Source of the DNA: Arthrobacter sp. CAU 1506
GTDB taxonomy: Bacteria; Actinomycetota; Actinomycetes; Actinomycetales; Micrococcaceae
Assembly (NCBI RefSeq): GCF_005047635.1
Contig: NZ_SUKC01000007.1
Location: forward strand, 38,856 to 102,855
Length of the DNA: 64,000 bases
Direction: 5' to 3'
This document shows positions 36,968-45,971 of the stretch, piece after piece. The notes below the pieces were generated by a model. The model worked only from the letters and a program-made list of their open reading frames with translations. It had not been told where the DNA came from and searched no databases. Each line of letters starts with the position of its first letter. Position 1 is the first letter of the stretch. The position numbers were made by a program, and so were the translations under genes.

Positions 36968-37726
36968 GTGGCCAGGTCTTCCGGCGGCCGGTCTGCCATC
37001 TCGCGCGCAGTCGATGTACTGGAGGCATTCGACCCCTCCAGCAATGAGCTGACGCTGACCCAGATCGCTGCCCGCACCGGCCTGCCGATGGCCACTGCGC
37101 ATGGCATCGTCACCGAGCTGGTCGCCCTCGGGCTGCTGGAGCGACGCGGTCGGGAAGTCATCCTTGGTGTCCGGCTGTGGGAGCTGGCGGTGCGCGCCCC
37201 GGGTGTTGTGGGCCTGCGTGAAATCGCGCTGCCGCATCTCGAGCGAGTCCGCGACCGGCTGAAGCAGCACGCCCAGCTCGGCATCCTGCAGGGCGGCGAG
37301 ATCCTGTACTTGGAGCGCCTGTCAGCACCGGAGTCGGTGGTCAACTTCACCAAGGTCGGCGGCCGCATCCCGTGGTACGCCACGTCCAGCGGCCTGGTCC
37401 TGGTTGCCGACGCACCGCCCGAACGGCAGGAAGAAGTCCTGGGCCTGCCGCGCCCGCGGTTCTCGGTCGAGCCGCATCCCAGCAGCGCCGACCTGCGGCC
37501 GATCCTGGCCAAGGTCCGCCGCGAAGGCCACGCCGTCACCCGCGGCTACATCCATCCGGATGCCACCGCCGTCGCCGTCCCCATCAAGGGCCCCTACGGA
37601 CACGCCGTGGCGTCCATCGCCGTCGTCGTCCCGACTGAAGGTTTCCGCGCTGCCCCGGTCCTTGAGGTCCTCGCGCCCGCGGCCCATGCCGTGAGCGCGG
37701 ACCTGAAGCAGAACTACCTGGGCTAG
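36968..37726 (+). CDS. IclR family transcriptional regulator
   Basis: 252 residues. An N-terminal winged helix (residues about 8-65: LTLTQIAARTGLPMATAHGIVTEL, shown by part) and the IclR effector domain from about residue 80. GTG start at 36968. It is divergent from the P450-transporter-ferredoxin operon, separated by 117 bases holding a palindromic site. IclR proteins of this kind control aromatic-acid catabolism, as PcaR and PobR do, so it likely controls the P450 operon. Confidence 0.9.
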   Translation: MARSSGGRSAISRAVDVLEAFDPSSNELTLTQIAARTGLPMATAHGIVTELVALGLLERRGREVILGVRLWELAVRAPGVVGLREIALPHLERVRDRLKQHAQLGILQGGEILYLERLSAPESVVNFTKVGGRIPWYATSSGLVLVADAPPERQEEVLGLPRPRFSVEPHPSSADLRPILAKVRREGHAVTRGYIHPDATAVAVPIKGPYGHAVASIAVVVPTEGFRAAPVLEVLAPAAHAVSADLKQNYLG

Positions 37727-37816
37727 CCGCCGCCCCGAGCGCCTGCCGGAGCCCGACCGGCTGATTCGGTAGGGTGGCTGAGGTGGCTGCCGGACTCCGG
37801 ACCACCGCGACCCCAA

Positions 37817-39109
37817 GTGAAGGAGCCAGCGACGGACCGCGTGTTTGCTTCCCGGCCGTTGTTGCCGTGGGTGGTTCTGGGCATTGCCATGCTCGCCATC
37901 AGCCTGCGGGCCCCGATCATCGCGCCGACCGCCGTCCTTGGCGAGATTCAGGCGGACATCGGTTTGACCGCTGCCGGAGCGGGCCTGCTCACCGGGCTCC
38001 CGGTGCTGATCTTCGCGCTGGCCACTCCGCTGGCCACCCGCACCATCAGCCGGTGGGGCCCCGAAGCCACCGTGCTGCTGTGTCTGGGCGGCGTGCTGGC
38101 CGGAACGGTGATCCGTTCCCTGGGCCCGGCTGCGGTGGTTTTTGCCGGCACGGCGATCATCTCCGTCGCCATTACGCTGGGCAACATTGTGGTGCCGGTG
38201 TTGATCCGCCGCGATGTGCCGTGGAACCGGGTATCCGCAGTCACCGGCGCCTACTCGGCCATCATGAACGTCGGGTCCATGGCAGCAGTGCTGACCACCG
38301 CGCCGCTGGCTGCGCTGGTGGGGTGGCGGTGGGCGTTGGCGGCCTGGGCAGTGGTGGTAGCCATCGGCTTGGCCTATTGGCTGCCGACCGCGCGTCGCCG
38401 CCGCGAAGCGCTGGCGTCAGACCACGGCGGCGCGGGGCCGGAAGGGCCATCCGGGCGCCCAGCGGCTACCGGCGGCCGGGGCGCCGACGGGCCGGACGCC
38501 CCCGGCGCCACTGCATCGACGTCCCTCCGCGGACGGAGCAACCGGTGGATCGTCGTGGTGCTGACCGTGGCGTTCTGCGGGCAGTCGGCCGCTTACTACG
38601 CCACCACCACCTGGCTGCCGCTGCTGCTGGCCGACGTTCGGGGCCTGTCCGCCACGGCGTCCGGTGCCAGTGCATCCCTGTTCCAGGTCGCCGCCATTGT
38701 CGGCGCGCTAGGTGTGCCGCTGCTGGCGGCGCGCACCCGGCTCTGGGTGCCGACGGCAGGGATTGCCGTGCTGTGGATTTCGCTGCCCATCGGGCTCCTT
38801 CTTGCACCTGACGCCTACCTCCTGTGGTCCGTCACGGGCGGCATCGCCCAGGGCGGTGGATTTACCGCGATCTTCTCCGTCATCCCCCGCGTGGCACGTA
38901 CTGACCGGGAGGCGGCGACCGCCTCCGCCCGCATCCAGACCGGCGGATATCTGGCCGCCACCTGCGCCCCGCCAGTGGCCGGATGGCTGCACACCTTAAC
39001 CGGTGGCTGGACCGCGCCCCTGCTCCTGGTCCTAGCCCTGACGCTGGCGTTTACCGTAGCCGGCTTGTCCGCGGTGCAGGCCTCCGAGCGGCGGCACCCA
39101 CGTCCCTGA
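37817..39109 (+). CDS. MFS transporter, CynX/NimT family
   Basis: 430 residues, twelve membrane segments; SLRAPIIAPTAVLGEI and the SRWGPEATVLL loop match the CynX/NimT (cyanate/2-nitroimidazole) transporter group. A 50-residue Gly/Pro/Ala-rich loop (about 200-235) separates the halves. The GTG at 37817 lacks a ribosome-binding site; a GTG at 37841 has AAGGAG somewhat far upstream and could be the real start. Substrate unknown. Monocistronic. Confidence 0.82.
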   Translation: MKEPATDRVFASRPLLPWVVLGIAMLAISLRAPIIAPTAVLGEIQADIGLTAAGAGLLTGLPVLIFALATPLATRTISRWGPEATVLLCLGGVLAGTVIRSLGPAAVVFAGTAIISVAITLGNIVVPVLIRRDVPWNRVSAVTGAYSAIMNVGSMAAVLTTAPLAALVGWRWALAAWAVVVAIGLAYWLPTARRRREALASDHGGAGPEGPSGRPAATGGRGADGPDAPGATASTSLRGRSNRWIVVVLTVAFCGQSAAYYATTTWLPLLLADVRGLSATASGASASLFQVAAIVGALGVPLLAARTRLWVPTAGIAVLWISLPIGLLLAPDAYLLWSVTGGIAQGGGFTAIFSVIPRVARTDREAATASARIQTGGYLAATCAPPVAGWLHTLTGGWTAPLLLVLALTLAFTVAGLSAVQASERRHPRP

Positions 39110-39247
39110 GGACGACGGCGGCGCGCGCCTGGGCGTCATGCCCCACCGCTCGCTGCCCGCCAACGGCATAATCGGAAGCTAGGTTCATCCGTGGCGTCCG
39201 GCCATGGCAACGATGTCCGGGACCGAGCAGCCAAGGAGGCCGAGCGC

Positions 39248-40465
39248 GTGCAGGAGAAGCTGTGGAGCAGGAACTTTGTGCTCGCCATCGGCACCAACCT
39301 GTTCATCTACATCGTGTTCTACCTGCTGATGACGTCCATGGCGCTCTATGCGGCGCAGCGGTTTCTGGCTTCCGACGCCGGGGCCGGCTTCGCCTCCAGT
39401 GCATTCATCGTCGGGGCGCTGATCTCGCGCTTCTTCGCCGGGCCGCTGATCGACAATGCCGGCAGGCGGCGGGTCCTGCTGATCAGCCTGACCGCCTTCG
39501 TGGCGGTGTCGCTGTTGTATATCCCAGCGGGTTCACTGACAATGCTGCTGGCCTTGCGTCTGGCTCACGGCGTGGCGTTCGGTCTAGCCAACACGGCGGT
39601 CACGGCCGGGGCGCAGGCGCTGATTCCGCCGAGCCGGCGCAGCGAAGGCACCGGCTATTTCGCGGTCTCGACGACGCTGGCCACCGCGGTCGGCCCGCTG
39701 ATGGCGGTGCTGCTGGTGACGGACGGCAATTACGACGGCGTTTTCCTCTTCTGTGCGGCCAGTTCCGTGGCGGCGATGCTGGTGACCCTCGTCCTGCGGT
39801 TGCCCGAGGCGCCGCCGGCGCCCACCGCCGTCGTCCATCACCACGGTCTTGGCGGCGGGCAGGGGAAGCGGCGACCGAGGCCCGCCGCCCTGCTGTCGAA
39901 AGTCTTCGAGCCGACGGTCCTGCCGATCGCCACGGTGCTGTTGGTTGCCGGGCTGGCCTACTCCGGAGTGCTCTCCTTCTTGGCCTCGTACGTGGCCGCT
40001 TCCGGTGCCGCGGATGCCGCCGCACTGTTCTTTGGCGTGTTCGCCGCCGCCGTGCTGGTGTCCCGGCTGACCGCCGGCAGGATCCAGGACCGCCGGGGCG
40101 ACAACGCGGTGATCTACCCGGCCATGGCACTGTTCGCCGCCGGGCTGGCGCTGCTGGCGCTGGGGCCCGCGGCCTGGGTCATCGTCACCTCAGCGGTGCT
40201 GAGCGGGTTGGGCTTCGGCACCCTGCTTCCGGGCACTCAGGCCATCACCGTGGGGCTGGTGCCGGAGCGCAGGTTCGGCACCGCGCTGGCCACCTACTAC
40301 CTGATGCTGGACATCGGCACCGGCCTGGGCCCGGTGCTACTGGGCGTGCTGGTGCCGCTGACCGGCTTCGACGGGATGTATGTCTGGCTGGGCGCGCTGA
40401 TGGTGGCCTGCGTCCCGCTGTATTACCTGGTGCACGGCCGGGTGGCCAGGAAAATTGCCGTGTAG
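39248..40465 (+). CDS. MFS transporter
   Basis: About 405 residues with twelve membrane segments; the loop after helix 2 reads FAGPLIDNAGRRRVLL and SRLTAGRIQDRRGDNAVIY is its counterpart in the second half. It resembles exporters of the YfcJ/YhhS or staphylopine-export kind. The GTG at 39248 is chosen because AAGGAGG lies 9 bases upstream; an earlier GTG at 39191 would add 19 polar residues. No partner genes. Substrate unknown. Confidence 0.85.
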   Translation: MQEKLWSRNFVLAIGTNLFIYIVFYLLMTSMALYAAQRFLASDAGAGFASSAFIVGALISRFFAGPLIDNAGRRRVLLISLTAFVAVSLLYIPAGSLTMLLALRLAHGVAFGLANTAVTAGAQALIPPSRRSEGTGYFAVSTTLATAVGPLMAVLLVTDGNYDGVFLFCAASSVAAMLVTLVLRLPEAPPAPTAVVHHHGLGGGQGKRRPRPAALLSKVFEPTVLPIATVLLVAGLAYSGVLSFLASYVAASGAADAAALFFGVFAAAVLVSRLTAGRIQDRRGDNAVIYPAMALFAAGLALLALGPAAWVIVTSAVLSGLGFGTLLPGTQAITVGLVPERRFGTALATYYLMLDIGTGLGPVLLGVLVPLTGFDGMYVWLGALMVACVPLYYLVHGRVARKIAV

Positions 40466-40523
40466 CAACGCCGGCCGGGCTCCTGTACCGGACATCACAG
40501 CGGTAGCCGGAATGTTCGGGCAA

Positions 40524-40543
40524 ATTCATGCGCTTGCATGAAT
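40524..40543. promoter_or_regulatory. 20-bp inverted repeat upstream of the SDR gene
   Basis: Perfect 8-base arms ATTCATGC and GCATGAAT with a GCTT spacer, 52 bases before the SDR start. Size and position fit an operator; no regulator gene is adjacent. Confidence 0.6.
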
Positions 40544-40595
40544 ATGGACGCCCCAGCCGGGCATCCGTTCCAGTCAGACGAAGGGAAGTATCACC

Positions 40596-41378
40596 ATGCA
40601 GAGGTTCTCTGGCAAGTCAGTCATCATCACCGGTGCGGGTTCGGGGCTGGGGCGCTCCGCCGCCCTCCAGGTCGCGAAGGAGCAGGGCAAGCTGACCCTG
40701 GTTGACCTCAACGAGGCCGGCCTCAAGGAAACCGAGAAGGAAATCCGCGCGGCGGCCCCGGAGGCCGAGGTCCTGCTGGTGACTGCCAACGTCGCCGACG
40801 AGACAGCGGTCGAGAACTACGTCTCCGAGGCCGTCAAGCGCTTCGGCCGGATCGACGGCTTCTTCAACAACGCTGGCATCGAAGGCAAGCAGAACCTGAC
40901 CGAGGACTTCGGCTCCGACGAGTTCTCCAAGGTGGTTTCGATCAACCTCAAGGGTGTCTTCTTCGGCCTCAAGCATGTCCTGAAGGTCATGAAGGAACAG
41001 GGCTCCGGCGCCATCGTGAACACCGCATCCGTAGGCGGCATCCGCGGCGTCGGCAACCAGTCCGGCTACGCCGCCTCCAAGCACGGCGTCGTCGGCCTGA
41101 CCCGCAACTCCGCCATCGAGTACGGCCAGTTCGGCGTGCAGATCAACGCCATCGCCCCCGGCGCCATCATGACCCCGATGGTCGAGGGCTCACTCAAGCA
41201 GATGGACTCGGAGAACTGGGAAGAGGTCGGCAAGGCCTTCGTCGAGCCGAACCCGATGAAGCGCTTTGGCAAGCCCGAAGAGGTCGGCCAACTGGTCGCC
41301 TTCCTGCTCTCCGGCGACGCTGGCTTCATCAACGCCGCAGTCATCCCGATCGACGGCGGCCAGTCCTACAAGTACTGA
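40596..41378 (+). CDS. SDR family oxidoreductase, levodione reductase-like
   Basis: 260 residues with TGAGSGLG at the cofactor site, LVDLN (NAD preference), NNAG and the catalytic Y-x-x-x-K in GYAASKHG. Long stretches (GFFNNAGIEGKQN, VNTASVGGIRG, NQSGYAA-KHGVVGLTRNSA) recall the levodione reductase of Corynebacterium aquaticum, which reduces a cyclic diketone. A cyclic ketone or alcohol substrate is therefore likely. Codon use is strongly biased to the preferred C/G-ending codons, suggesting high expression. A strong terminator follows. Confidence 0.88.
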   Translation: MQRFSGKSVIITGAGSGLGRSAALQVAKEQGKLTLVDLNEAGLKETEKEIRAAAPEAEVLLVTANVADETAVENYVSEAVKRFGRIDGFFNNAGIEGKQNLTEDFGSDEFSKVVSINLKGVFFGLKHVLKVMKEQGSGAIVNTASVGGIRGVGNQSGYAASKHGVVGLTRNSAIEYGQFGVQINAIAPGAIMTPMVEGSLKQMDSENWEEVGKAFVEPNPMKRFGKPEEVGQLVAFLLSGDAGFINAAVIPIDGGQSYKY

Positions 41379-41411
41379 CCCCTGCCTTTCCCCACTCGGG
41401 GAACGATCTTC

Positions 41412-41456
41412 AGGAGGCCGACGGCGGCGCGCACGCACCGCCGTTGGCCTCCTTTT
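41412..41456. terminator. Terminator after the SDR gene
   Basis: 16-base arms AGGAGGCC-GACGGCGG and CCGCCGTT-GGCCTCCT (one mismatch) around a GCGCACGCA loop, followed by TTTTC. It sits between convergent SDR and cyclodeaminase genes. Confidence 0.8.
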
Positions 41457-41496
41457 CTGGCAGTATCCACCGGCGCCAAACCGAGCCCAGGACCGG

Positions 41497-42462
41497 CTAC
41501 TGCCCCGGCCGGCCCTCTTCGTACACCACCGCAGCTGTGACCAGGTCTTCCCAGGCCATGCCCACGCCGGTGTAGAGGCAGCAGGTGCGCGGCCGCCGGT
41601 TCAGCTTGCCTTCCATCAGGTCGCGCAGGTTGGGCGGCTGGATGCGCTGCCACTCCTCCACGCTTCGCGCGGGGATCAGATCCCCACTCTCCCGCCACGA
41701 GGACGCGCGGCCTTCCACCACAATGTCGCTGCGCAGCACCAACTCCGCATCCACCTCGCGGGCGTCCAGTCCGTGCTGCCCCACGGACGCGATGATCGCC
41801 CCGTCCTTGGGCAGCGTCCCGTCGAACAGTGGCTCCGGCGAGGATGTCACACACAGCACGACGTCGGCGCTCGCCACCGCCCCGTCCGGCGCACCGGTTG
41901 CGTCGGCCACCTTGATCCCCTCGGCGGCCAGCGCGGCCACCAGTTCCGCCACCCGGTGCGGGCGCTGGCCGACCACGGCAAAGCTGGCCTTGGCGAAGAC
42001 AGCCCGTGCGGCGCGGATGTGGTTCAGTGCCTGCACGCCGGCACCAAAGACCAGCACCTGCGGGGCGTCCCCGAAGCCTTCGCCTTCCGGAGCCGCGGCA
42101 GCGATGTTCTTCACCGCGGCCAAGGTGGTGGCCGGCGTGCGGATGGCGGTCAGTTCCGCGCCGTCCATGGTGGCCAGCGGAGCCAACGTCTCGGCGTCGA
42201 ACAAAAGGTAGATGCCCTGAATCTTCTCCAGCCCGCGGGCTGGATTGGACGGCGCGATCGTTGCCACCTTCACTCCGGAGTAGCGGCCACCGCCCTCGGT
42301 CGGCATGAGCAGGAATTCCCCGTCCGGCGCGGGGCTGAACAACCGCGGGCTGTCCAGTTCCGGGTCAACGGCGGACAGCAGCCCCTCCTCGATGGCGCGC
42401 ACCGCCCGGTCGAAGGGAAGGGCAGAACGCACGGCACCGGCGTCGAAATAGGGAATTGTCAC
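41497..42462 (-). CDS. Ornithine cyclodeaminase / mu-crystallin family dehydrogenase
   Basis: 321 residues. The Rossmann site is VLVFGAGVQALNHIRA (about residues 135-150) and the region GVKVATIAPSNPARGL holds the conserved lysine and substrate loop. The family includes ornithine cyclodeaminase, alanine dehydrogenase and ketimine reductases, which cannot be told apart from sequence reading. GTG start, with AAAGGA upstream. It faces the SDR gene and is divergent from the phenol hydroxylase, 403 bases away; no clear functional link. Confidence 0.85.
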   Translation of the reverse strand: MTIPYFDAGAVRSALPFDRAVRAIEEGLLSAVDPELDSPRLFSPAPDGEFLLMPTEGGGRYSGVKVATIAPSNPARGLEKIQGIYLLFDAETLAPLATMDGAELTAIRTPATTLAAVKNIAAAAPEGEGFGDAPQVLVFGAGVQALNHIRAARAVFAKASFAVVGQRPHRVAELVAALAAEGIKVADATGAPDGAVASADVVLCVTSSPEPLFDGTLPKDGAIIASVGQHGLDAREVDAELVLRSDIVVEGRASSWRESGDLIPARSVEEWQRIQPPNLRDLMEGKLNRRPRTCCLYTGVGMAWEDLVTAAVVYEEGRPGQ

Positions 42463-42796
42463 GGGAAGCGGTTCCTTTCAGCGGCGGTCAACGGACCCGG
42501 AAGGCGCGCAGCCGTAAAGCCGGAGTCCTTAGTTGGCCGGAGTCTACGTTCAACCTCCGGCGGTTAAGCGTTCGTGCCCGTAACCACGCGTCATCCAGGG
42601 CCGATGCACAGCCACACGAGCCCAAGCTTCCACGCACGGCAGGGCCAGGGCCACCCGGGAGCAGACTCAGCGCTGCCCCCGGGGCAAACCCAAGGAGCCC
42701 AACTTCGCCGTTCCGGTGGACCCAGCACTGTTACTTGGATTACTTGTTAGCTGCGTCATGTTTGTCGTACAGTAGCTAAACCGACCGGTTATTCAG
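42463..42796. other. Intergenic region between divergent genes
   Basis: No gene is supported. A short direct repeat, CCGGAGTC at 42520 and 42537 (17 bases apart), lies in the likely promoter region of the cyclodeaminase gene. The stretch 42600-42720 shows nothing recognised. The phenol hydroxylase operator begins at 42797. Confidence 0.5.
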
Positions 42797-42827
42797 TTAT
42801 AGAACCCGGTGTTCAAATATAGAACAC
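42797..42827 (+). promoter_or_regulatory. Three-part operator before the phenol hydroxylase gene
   Basis: TATAGAAC occurs twice as a direct repeat exactly 20 bases apart (42798 and 42818), and GTGTTC at 42809 is inverted relative to GAACAC at 42822. Three half-sites, two as a palindrome and one as a direct repeat, is the layout bound by IclR proteins such as PobR and PcaU. It lies 39 bases before the gene. Confidence 0.6.
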
Positions 42828-42865
42828 AGGCCAGCGCAAACGGCCCAACGAAGTGAGGACATCCC

Positions 42866-44764
42866 GTGCAGTTCCACCACCACGGTTACGTATCAGGCGA
42901 CCCGCGTATCAAGCCCGCCGCCGGCGTCGGCATCGACCGCCCGGAAGAGCTTCCCGACCAGGTCGACGTGCTCATCGTGGGCTCCGGACCTGCCGGCATG
43001 CTCGCGGCTGCCCAGCTCGCCCAGTTCCCGAACATCACCACCCGCCTGGTGGAGCGCCGCGATGGCCGGCTGGTACTGGGCCAGGCCGACGGCATCCAGG
43101 CCCGCAGCGTGGAGACCTTCCAGGCCTTTGGCTTCGCCGAGCAGATCACTGCCGAGGCCTTCTGGCTCACCGAGATGAACTTCTGGCGCCCGGACACCGA
43201 GAACCCCCGGAACATTGTCCGCGGCGGCCGCGCCGTCGACGACGAGATGGGCATCAGCGAGTTCCCGCACCTGATTGTCAACCAGGCCCGCGTGCTCGAC
43301 TACTTCGCCGAAGTCGCCGCCAACTCCCCCAGCCGCCTGACCCCTGACTACGGCTGGGATTTCAGCAGCCTCGAAGTGACCGACGAGGGCGACTACCCGG
43401 TGAAGGTAACGCTGGTCCGCAGCGCCGGCCCGGATGAAGGCACCGAGCGCATCGTCCACGCCAAGTACGTGGTGGGCTGCGACGGCGCCCGCAGCAAGGT
43501 GCGCGCCTCGATCGGCAGCACCCTGGCCGGCGACAGCGCCAACCACGCCTGGGGCGTGATGGACGTGCTGGCCAACACCGACTTCCCGGACATCCGCACC
43601 AAATGCGCCATCCAGTCGCACGACGGCGGGTCCATCCTGCTGATCCCGCGCGAAGGCGGCTACCTGTTCCGCATGTACGTGGACCTCGGCGTGGTGCCCG
43701 ATGACGACAACGGCAAGATCCGCCAGACCACCATCGAGCAGATCATCGCCAAGGCGAACGAGATCATGACCCCGTACACCGTGGACGTGCGCAGCGTCGC
43801 CTGGCACAGCGTGTACGAGGTGGGCCACCGCCTCACCGACCGGTTCGACGACCTGCTGCCCGAGGACGTCGGCGCCCGCACGCCGCGCGTCTTCATCACC
43901 GGCGACGCCTGCCACACGCACTCCGCCAAGGCCGGCCAGGGCATGAACGTCTCCATGCAGGACGGCTTCAACATCGCCTGGAAGCTGGGGCACGTGCTGG
44001 AAGGCCGCAGCCCGGAGAGCCTGCTCTCCACCTACTCCGCCGAGCGCCAGGTAGTGGCCAAGAACCTCATCGACTTCGACAAGGAATGGTCGACGATGAT
44101 GGCGAAGAAGCCCGAGGAGTTCAACGACCCCTCGGAACTCGAGGACTTCTACGTGCGCACCGCCGAGTTCCCGGCCGGCTTTATGACCGAGTACACCTCC
44201 TCGATGCTCACCGCCGAGGCCAAGCACCAGGATCTGGCCGCCGGTTTCCCGGTGGGCAAGCGCTTCAAGTCCGCCAAGGTCTCCCGCGTCTGCGACACCA
44301 ACCCGCTGCACCTGGGCCACCTCGCCGAGGCGGACGGCCGCTGGCGCATCTACGTTTTCGCCGACCAGGCAAAGGCCGGCGAGTCCGCGGCTGTTGCGAA
44401 CCTGGGCGAATGGCTGGCAACCGCACAGGATTCGCCGCTGGCCGCCACCCCGGAGGGCGCTGACCTGGACGCCTGGTTCGATGTGAAGGTCATCTACCAG
44501 CAGAACCACGAGGACGTTGACATCAACGCCGTCCCCGCCGTGTTCAAGCCCCAGGTCGGCCCGTTCCAGCTGACCAACCTGGAAAAGGTCTTCGGCACCG
44601 CCAAGGACGAGGACATCTTCGACGTCCGCGGCCTCTCCCGCGACGGCGCTATCGTGGTGGTTCGCCCGGACCAGTACGTGGCCAACGTCCTGCCGCTGAC
44701 CGCGACGGCCGAACTGGGCGAGTTCTTCGCCCCGCTGCTGCCGGCCCGCCAGCCGCAGCACTAA
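42866..44764 (+). CDS. FAD-dependent phenol hydroxylase, 3-hydroxybenzoate 4-monooxygenase type
   Basis: 632 residues. An FAD-binding Rossmann site near the N-terminus (VLIVGSGPAGML, G39/G41/G44), the second FAD motif at G346-D347 in FITGDACHTHSAKAGQGMN, and a C-terminal thioredoxin-like domain from about residue 440, as in phenol 2-monooxygenase and MobA. It inserts oxygen into a phenol with NADPH and O2. Length and layout best fit MobA, which turns 3-hydroxybenzoate into protocatechuate; this is a family guess. GTG start with GAGGA at 6 bases. Monocistronic. Confidence 0.87.
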   Translation: MQFHHHGYVSGDPRIKPAAGVGIDRPEELPDQVDVLIVGSGPAGMLAAAQLAQFPNITTRLVERRDGRLVLGQADGIQARSVETFQAFGFAEQITAEAFWLTEMNFWRPDTENPRNIVRGGRAVDDEMGISEFPHLIVNQARVLDYFAEVAANSPSRLTPDYGWDFSSLEVTDEGDYPVKVTLVRSAGPDEGTERIVHAKYVVGCDGARSKVRASIGSTLAGDSANHAWGVMDVLANTDFPDIRTKCAIQSHDGGSILLIPREGGYLFRMYVDLGVVPDDDNGKIRQTTIEQIIAKANEIMTPYTVDVRSVAWHSVYEVGHRLTDRFDDLLPEDVGARTPRVFITGDACHTHSAKAGQGMNVSMQDGFNIAWKLGHVLEGRSPESLLSTYSAERQVVAKNLIDFDKEWSTMMAKKPEEFNDPSELEDFYVRTAEFPAGFMTEYTSSMLTAEAKHQDLAAGFPVGKRFKSAKVSRVCDTNPLHLGHLAEADGRWRIYVFADQAKAGESAAVANLGEWLATAQDSPLAATPEGADLDAWFDVKVIYQQNHEDVDINAVPAVFKPQVGPFQLTNLEKVFGTAKDEDIFDVRGLSRDGAIVVVRPDQYVANVLPLTATAELGEFFAPLLPARQPQH

Positions 44765-44774
44765 CCAGCAGATC

Positions 44775-44821
44775 AGGAGGACGACGGCGGTGCGCACGCA
44801 CCGTCGTCGTCCTCCTCTTTT
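44775..44821 (+). terminator. Terminator after the phenol hydroxylase
   Basis: 19-base arms, 44775-44793 and 44798-44816, with one mismatch and a GCAC loop, followed by CTTTTAAG. Its loop region GGTGCGCACGCACCG is nearly the same as that of the hairpin at 41412. Confidence 0.8.
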
Positions 44822-44839
44822 AAGCCTCCGTGGGATCGG

Positions 44840-45823
44840 CTATCTGAACCGGACGCGTTCGATCTTGAGGACAGAGGCTTTATTGACCACCGTTACCCTG
44901 AGCCACTCCTTAAACGAGGTCCCGCCCTGGATTGAGACGCGGCGCAGGTTGGGCACCTTTTTGGCAATTCCGTAGAAGGAAAGCCACTTCGAGGAGGTCA
45001 GCGGTCTATCGCTGCGGTAGGCGTGGGTGTCGCCGTTAAACAGGAAGACCGGCCGCCCGAAACGAGTACTCTCGGCCGCAATGGCCCGCACGAGCGGCCG
45101 GTACGCGGCTTTGTAGGTGGATCCCGATCCAACGAACATGTCTGCCTGCGTCAGCAAGACCACGGCCCGGGCTTTGCTGGCCTTGGCCTGCGCGAAGGTG
45201 CTGCGGATCAGGGAGATACCGGCTTTGGTCCTGGCAGTCACTTCCGAGCGCTGGGCCGCGGTCGGCGAGGAATAGCCCAGCCCGGTCCACGCGGACAGGT
45301 CGTTTTTGGACCCGACGGCATGCAGGGCTCCGAAGATGATGCCCGCACGTTTCAGGCGGACATTTTCTGGGTATTTGGACTGAGGTGTGACAGCGGCGGT
45401 GGTTTTTCCCAGCGTCCGGCCCGGCTTGGGGAAGAAGACCCGGCGCACTGCGGCCAGCCGTTTGAGCGGGCTGCCCGCGCCCACGTCGGCCCGGTGGCAG
45501 TCGGCCCATTCGTTGTCCCCTGGGGTGTAGATGAGGGGATCGGCAAACCGGTTGAAGGCGGACTTGACCTTGGCGTAGTAGGAGTTGGAGCAATTGATGG
45601 GTGAGCTGATGTCACCCAGATGGGCTACCAGCTTCACCCGCGGATCGGCATTGATTTGGGCAATCCGCCCGGGAAACTTCGCCAACTGGGTTGACCCGTA
45701 AGGTACGTCGCCGATCACGGCGAAGCTGAACGGCTTAGCGGCGGCCGCATCAGCGGCGGGCAGCGCCGGCGCTGCCGCGAGTGCGAGGCAGACCGCGAGG
45801 GTACTCAGTCCGGGGCGTCTCAT
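44840..45823 (-). CDS. Exported metallophosphoesterase (calcineurin-like)
   Basis: 327 residues. Signal peptide: MRRPGLSTLAVCLALAAAPA, with cleavage near ADAAAA. Metal motifs run in order: GDVPYG, HLGDIS, PGDNEW and GDTH, the set for a calcineurin-like phosphoesterase. The start at 45823 has GGAGGA 6 bases upstream, which rules out longer frames. It acts outside the membrane on a phosphoester of unknown nature. Monocistronic, facing the phenol hydroxylase. Confidence 0.85.
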   Translation of the reverse strand: MRRPGLSTLAVCLALAAAPALPAADAAAAKPFSFAVIGDVPYGSTQLAKFPGRIAQINADPRVKLVAHLGDISSPINCSNSYYAKVKSAFNRFADPLIYTPGDNEWADCHRADVGAGSPLKRLAAVRRVFFPKPGRTLGKTTAAVTPQSKYPENVRLKRAGIIFGALHAVGSKNDLSAWTGLGYSSPTAAQRSEVTARTKAGISLIRSTFAQAKASKARAVVLLTQADMFVGSGSTYKAAYRPLVRAIAAESTRFGRPVFLFNGDTHAYRSDRPLTSSKWLSFYGIAKKVPNLRRVSIQGGTSFKEWLRVTVVNKASVLKIERVRFR

Positions 45824-45971
45824 CGGTTTCCTCCATGCGAGTGACAGCATGATTGGTAGCGACAACGCCGGTGCAACCGCGGCAACCGTTCCCCCACAGG
45901 CGCCGACACCCCGAACGCTATAGGACGGCTCTGGTCCCTGTCCACACCTCAGGGCTGTGAAGCCCGCGCGC

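Noticed and set aside
42893-44797. 634-codon minus-strand frame opposite the phenol hydroxylase
   Set aside because: Mirror of codon bias in a strongly expressed gene; no domain, and the plus strand has complete FAD motifs.
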